DNA of 64,000 bases from Dyadobacter sp. SG02 (lineage in GTDB: Bacteria; Bacteroidota; Bacteroidia; Cytophagales; Spirosomataceae). The position numbers were made by a program, and so were the translations under genes. Location of the stretch: contig NZ_FNYL01000011.1 in the NCBI RefSeq assembly GCF_900109045.1, positions 186,001-250,000 on the forward strand, read 5' to 3'. Numbering within the stretch: the stretch's first letter is position 1; every line of letters begins with the position of its first letter. The notes beneath the pieces were generated by a model, which saw only the letters and a program-made list of their open reading frames with translations, did no database searches and had not been told where the DNA came from. Below, one piece after another: positions 62,957-64,000 of this stretch.

Positions 62957-64000
62957 CTACTCTACTGGTATTTGCACAGAAACTTTGAACTCATTTTCCG
63001 TCTCAGATTTTTCAAATTTGTACGATCCCGGATAGTAAATCGCCAACCGTCTGTCCAGGTTTGCCAACCCAATGCCACCGCTTCCCGGCTTTTTCCGTAG
63101 TGGCTGTGATGGCTTGCTGTTGGTAATAGCGAAGTTTAACATACCTGCTGAAACAGTAGTTTGGATGTCGACGAACGAATCGTGCCTGTTGGAATGGACG
63201 CCATGTTTGAATGCATTTTCAACCAGGGTAATTAGTGAAACGGTGGGAACACGGTGGATCTCCATTATTTCCCCGTGATTCTCTACTGTGATGTGGCAGC
63301 GGTGGTTGCTTCTCATCGATTCAAGTTCCACATACAGGTTCATATAGGCAAGCTCAGTTTCAAGTTTGATAAACTCGTCATTCATTTCATACAACGAAAA
63401 CCGCAGGATTTCCGAGATTTTCTGAAGGTATTCTGCAGCGTCTTCCGAGACAGGTAAAACCTTGGCGTATGCAGCATTTAACACATTGAATACAAAATGA
63501 GGGTTAATCTGGGATTTCAGCGCCTTCAACTCCATAGCACGCGCATCGTCTTCGATCTTTTGCCTCATAAACCGCTCATTAGCAGCATATTTAGCTGTTT
63601 TCAGGGAGGCAGGTAATATAAAGAACTGCACGTCTGAAATGTCATTACCGAACACAAGCCATGCAGCAGGGTCCCGGAAATTGAAGGGCACAAGATACAT
63701 GCTGGCATACATTCTATATCTTTCGGTCATGTTTTCAAGCCCAAAAAAATGATCCACGGCCGAATACAATGCCACCGAAAACACGTGGTTTATTGCCAAT
63801 GCGAAGATGAAAAGGACCAGAAAAAGGAAGAAGCCTTTCAAATAGTCACGAAGCAGATAAAAGAATCCGACGCAGAGATAATATTCCGGAATTACTTTCA
63901 TGAAATAGCCGAAGCTCGCGATGCTAACGGTCGGATCCGAATTCTTCTTCAAGATCGTAGGCAATGCATAAGAATAATGCAACAAAATGAACAGTACCCA
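62957..64000 (-). CDS. LytS-type (His_kinase) sensor kinase, 5' end outside the window
   Basis: The frame is open to the window edge, so the true start lies beyond 64000. At least three membrane segments (for example GFFLFLVLFIFALAINHVFS) precede a His_kinase (PF06580-like) domain with the phosphoacceptor box QINPHFVFNVLNAAYAKV and an ATPase domain with ENAFKHGVH and GIGLANLDRRL. Such kinases pair with LytTR response regulators, whose gene is probably just upstream outside the window. It is encoded 122 bases before the RiPP-like precursor. Confidence 0.93.
   Translation of the reverse strand, partial: WVLFILLHYSYALPTILKKNSDPTVSIASFGYFMKVIPEYYLCVGFFYLLRDYLKGFFLFLVLFIFALAINHVFSVALYSAVDHFFGLENMTERYRMYASMYLVPFNFRDPAAWLVFGNDISDVQFFILPASLKTAKYAANERFMRQKIEDDARAMELKALKSQINPHFVFNVLNAAYAKVLPVSEDAAEYLQKISEILRFSLYEMNDEFIKLETELAYMNLYVELESMRSNHRCHITVENHGEIMEIHRVPTVSLITLVENAFKHGVHSNRHDSFVDIQTTVSAGMLNFAITNSKPSQPLRKKPGSGGIGLANLDRRLAIYYPGSYKFEKSETENEFKVSVQIPVE

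Overview
The window looks like chromosomal DNA of a Bacteroidota bacterium of the order Cytophagales, probably close to Dyadobacter or Spirosoma. Three things point there. Several promoters carry the Bacteroidota -7 element TAnnTTTG. Three very large secreted proteins end in type IX secretion (T9SS) type A sorting domains. Shine-Dalgarno sequences are mostly absent. Genus is inferred from style only.

Layout. 1-2808: end of a HAD phosphatase gene, a site-2 protease and a Tat-exported phosphotriesterase-like hydrolase. 2814-11712 (minus strand): a seven-gene locus in the order membrane fusion protein, TolC-like outer membrane factor, ABC ATPase, two FtsX/MacB-type permeases, sigma-54-dependent NtrC-type regulator, sensor kinase. 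It is preceded by a sigma-54-like promoter, and two of its gaps hold inverted GAATGAGT-repeat elements. 11899-14610: a secreted protein and another MacB-like permease. 14725-14808: tRNA-Leu(CAA). 15049-24385: a beta-propeller sensor kinase, a NarL-type regulator and two tandem paralogous T9SS-secreted proteins. This block lies between the tRNA-Leu 3' end and a second copy of that end at 24512-24575, so it may be an island.

25-34 kb is accessory in style: DUF2071, a small membrane protein, AraC regulators, a DUF417 (RclC/YkgB-like) protein, a DHFR-like reductase, an aldo/keto reductase, an SDR, a TetR regulator with a perfect palindromic operator, and an astacin-type metalloprotease lipoprotein. 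34-44.6 kb: two single-domain response regulators, a large catalase convergent with an ankyrin protein, a Gdx/SugE-like SMR exporter, a Crp-family regulator with DUF4180, an ethylene-receptor-like histidine kinase with its overlapping response regulator, a glycosyltransferase apparently starting at CTG, and a DMT transporter. 44.6-57.4 kb: a 29-codon remnant of a PfpI/DJ-1 gene, a SCO-family lipoprotein, a TetR/OsmC pair sharing an operator, a two-gene small membrane-protein set, Ogt methyltransferase, an ABC-F protein, a MuiA-like DUF4139 protein, pirin, AraC/SDR genes, a GNAT and another AraC. 57.4-64 kb: a giant FG-GAP repeat T9SS protein, an unknown lipoprotein, a 50-aa lanthipeptide-like precursor and a LytS-type histidine kinase running off the edge.

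Most interesting: (1) the RiPP-like precursor at 62682-62834; (2) the kinase at 40451-42079, in which all seven ethylene-binding residues of plant ETR1 are present at identical spacing; (3) the duplicated tRNA-Leu 3' end around the two-component/T9SS block; (4) the inverted octamer-repeat elements inside the ABC efflux locus; (5) the two TetR operator systems.
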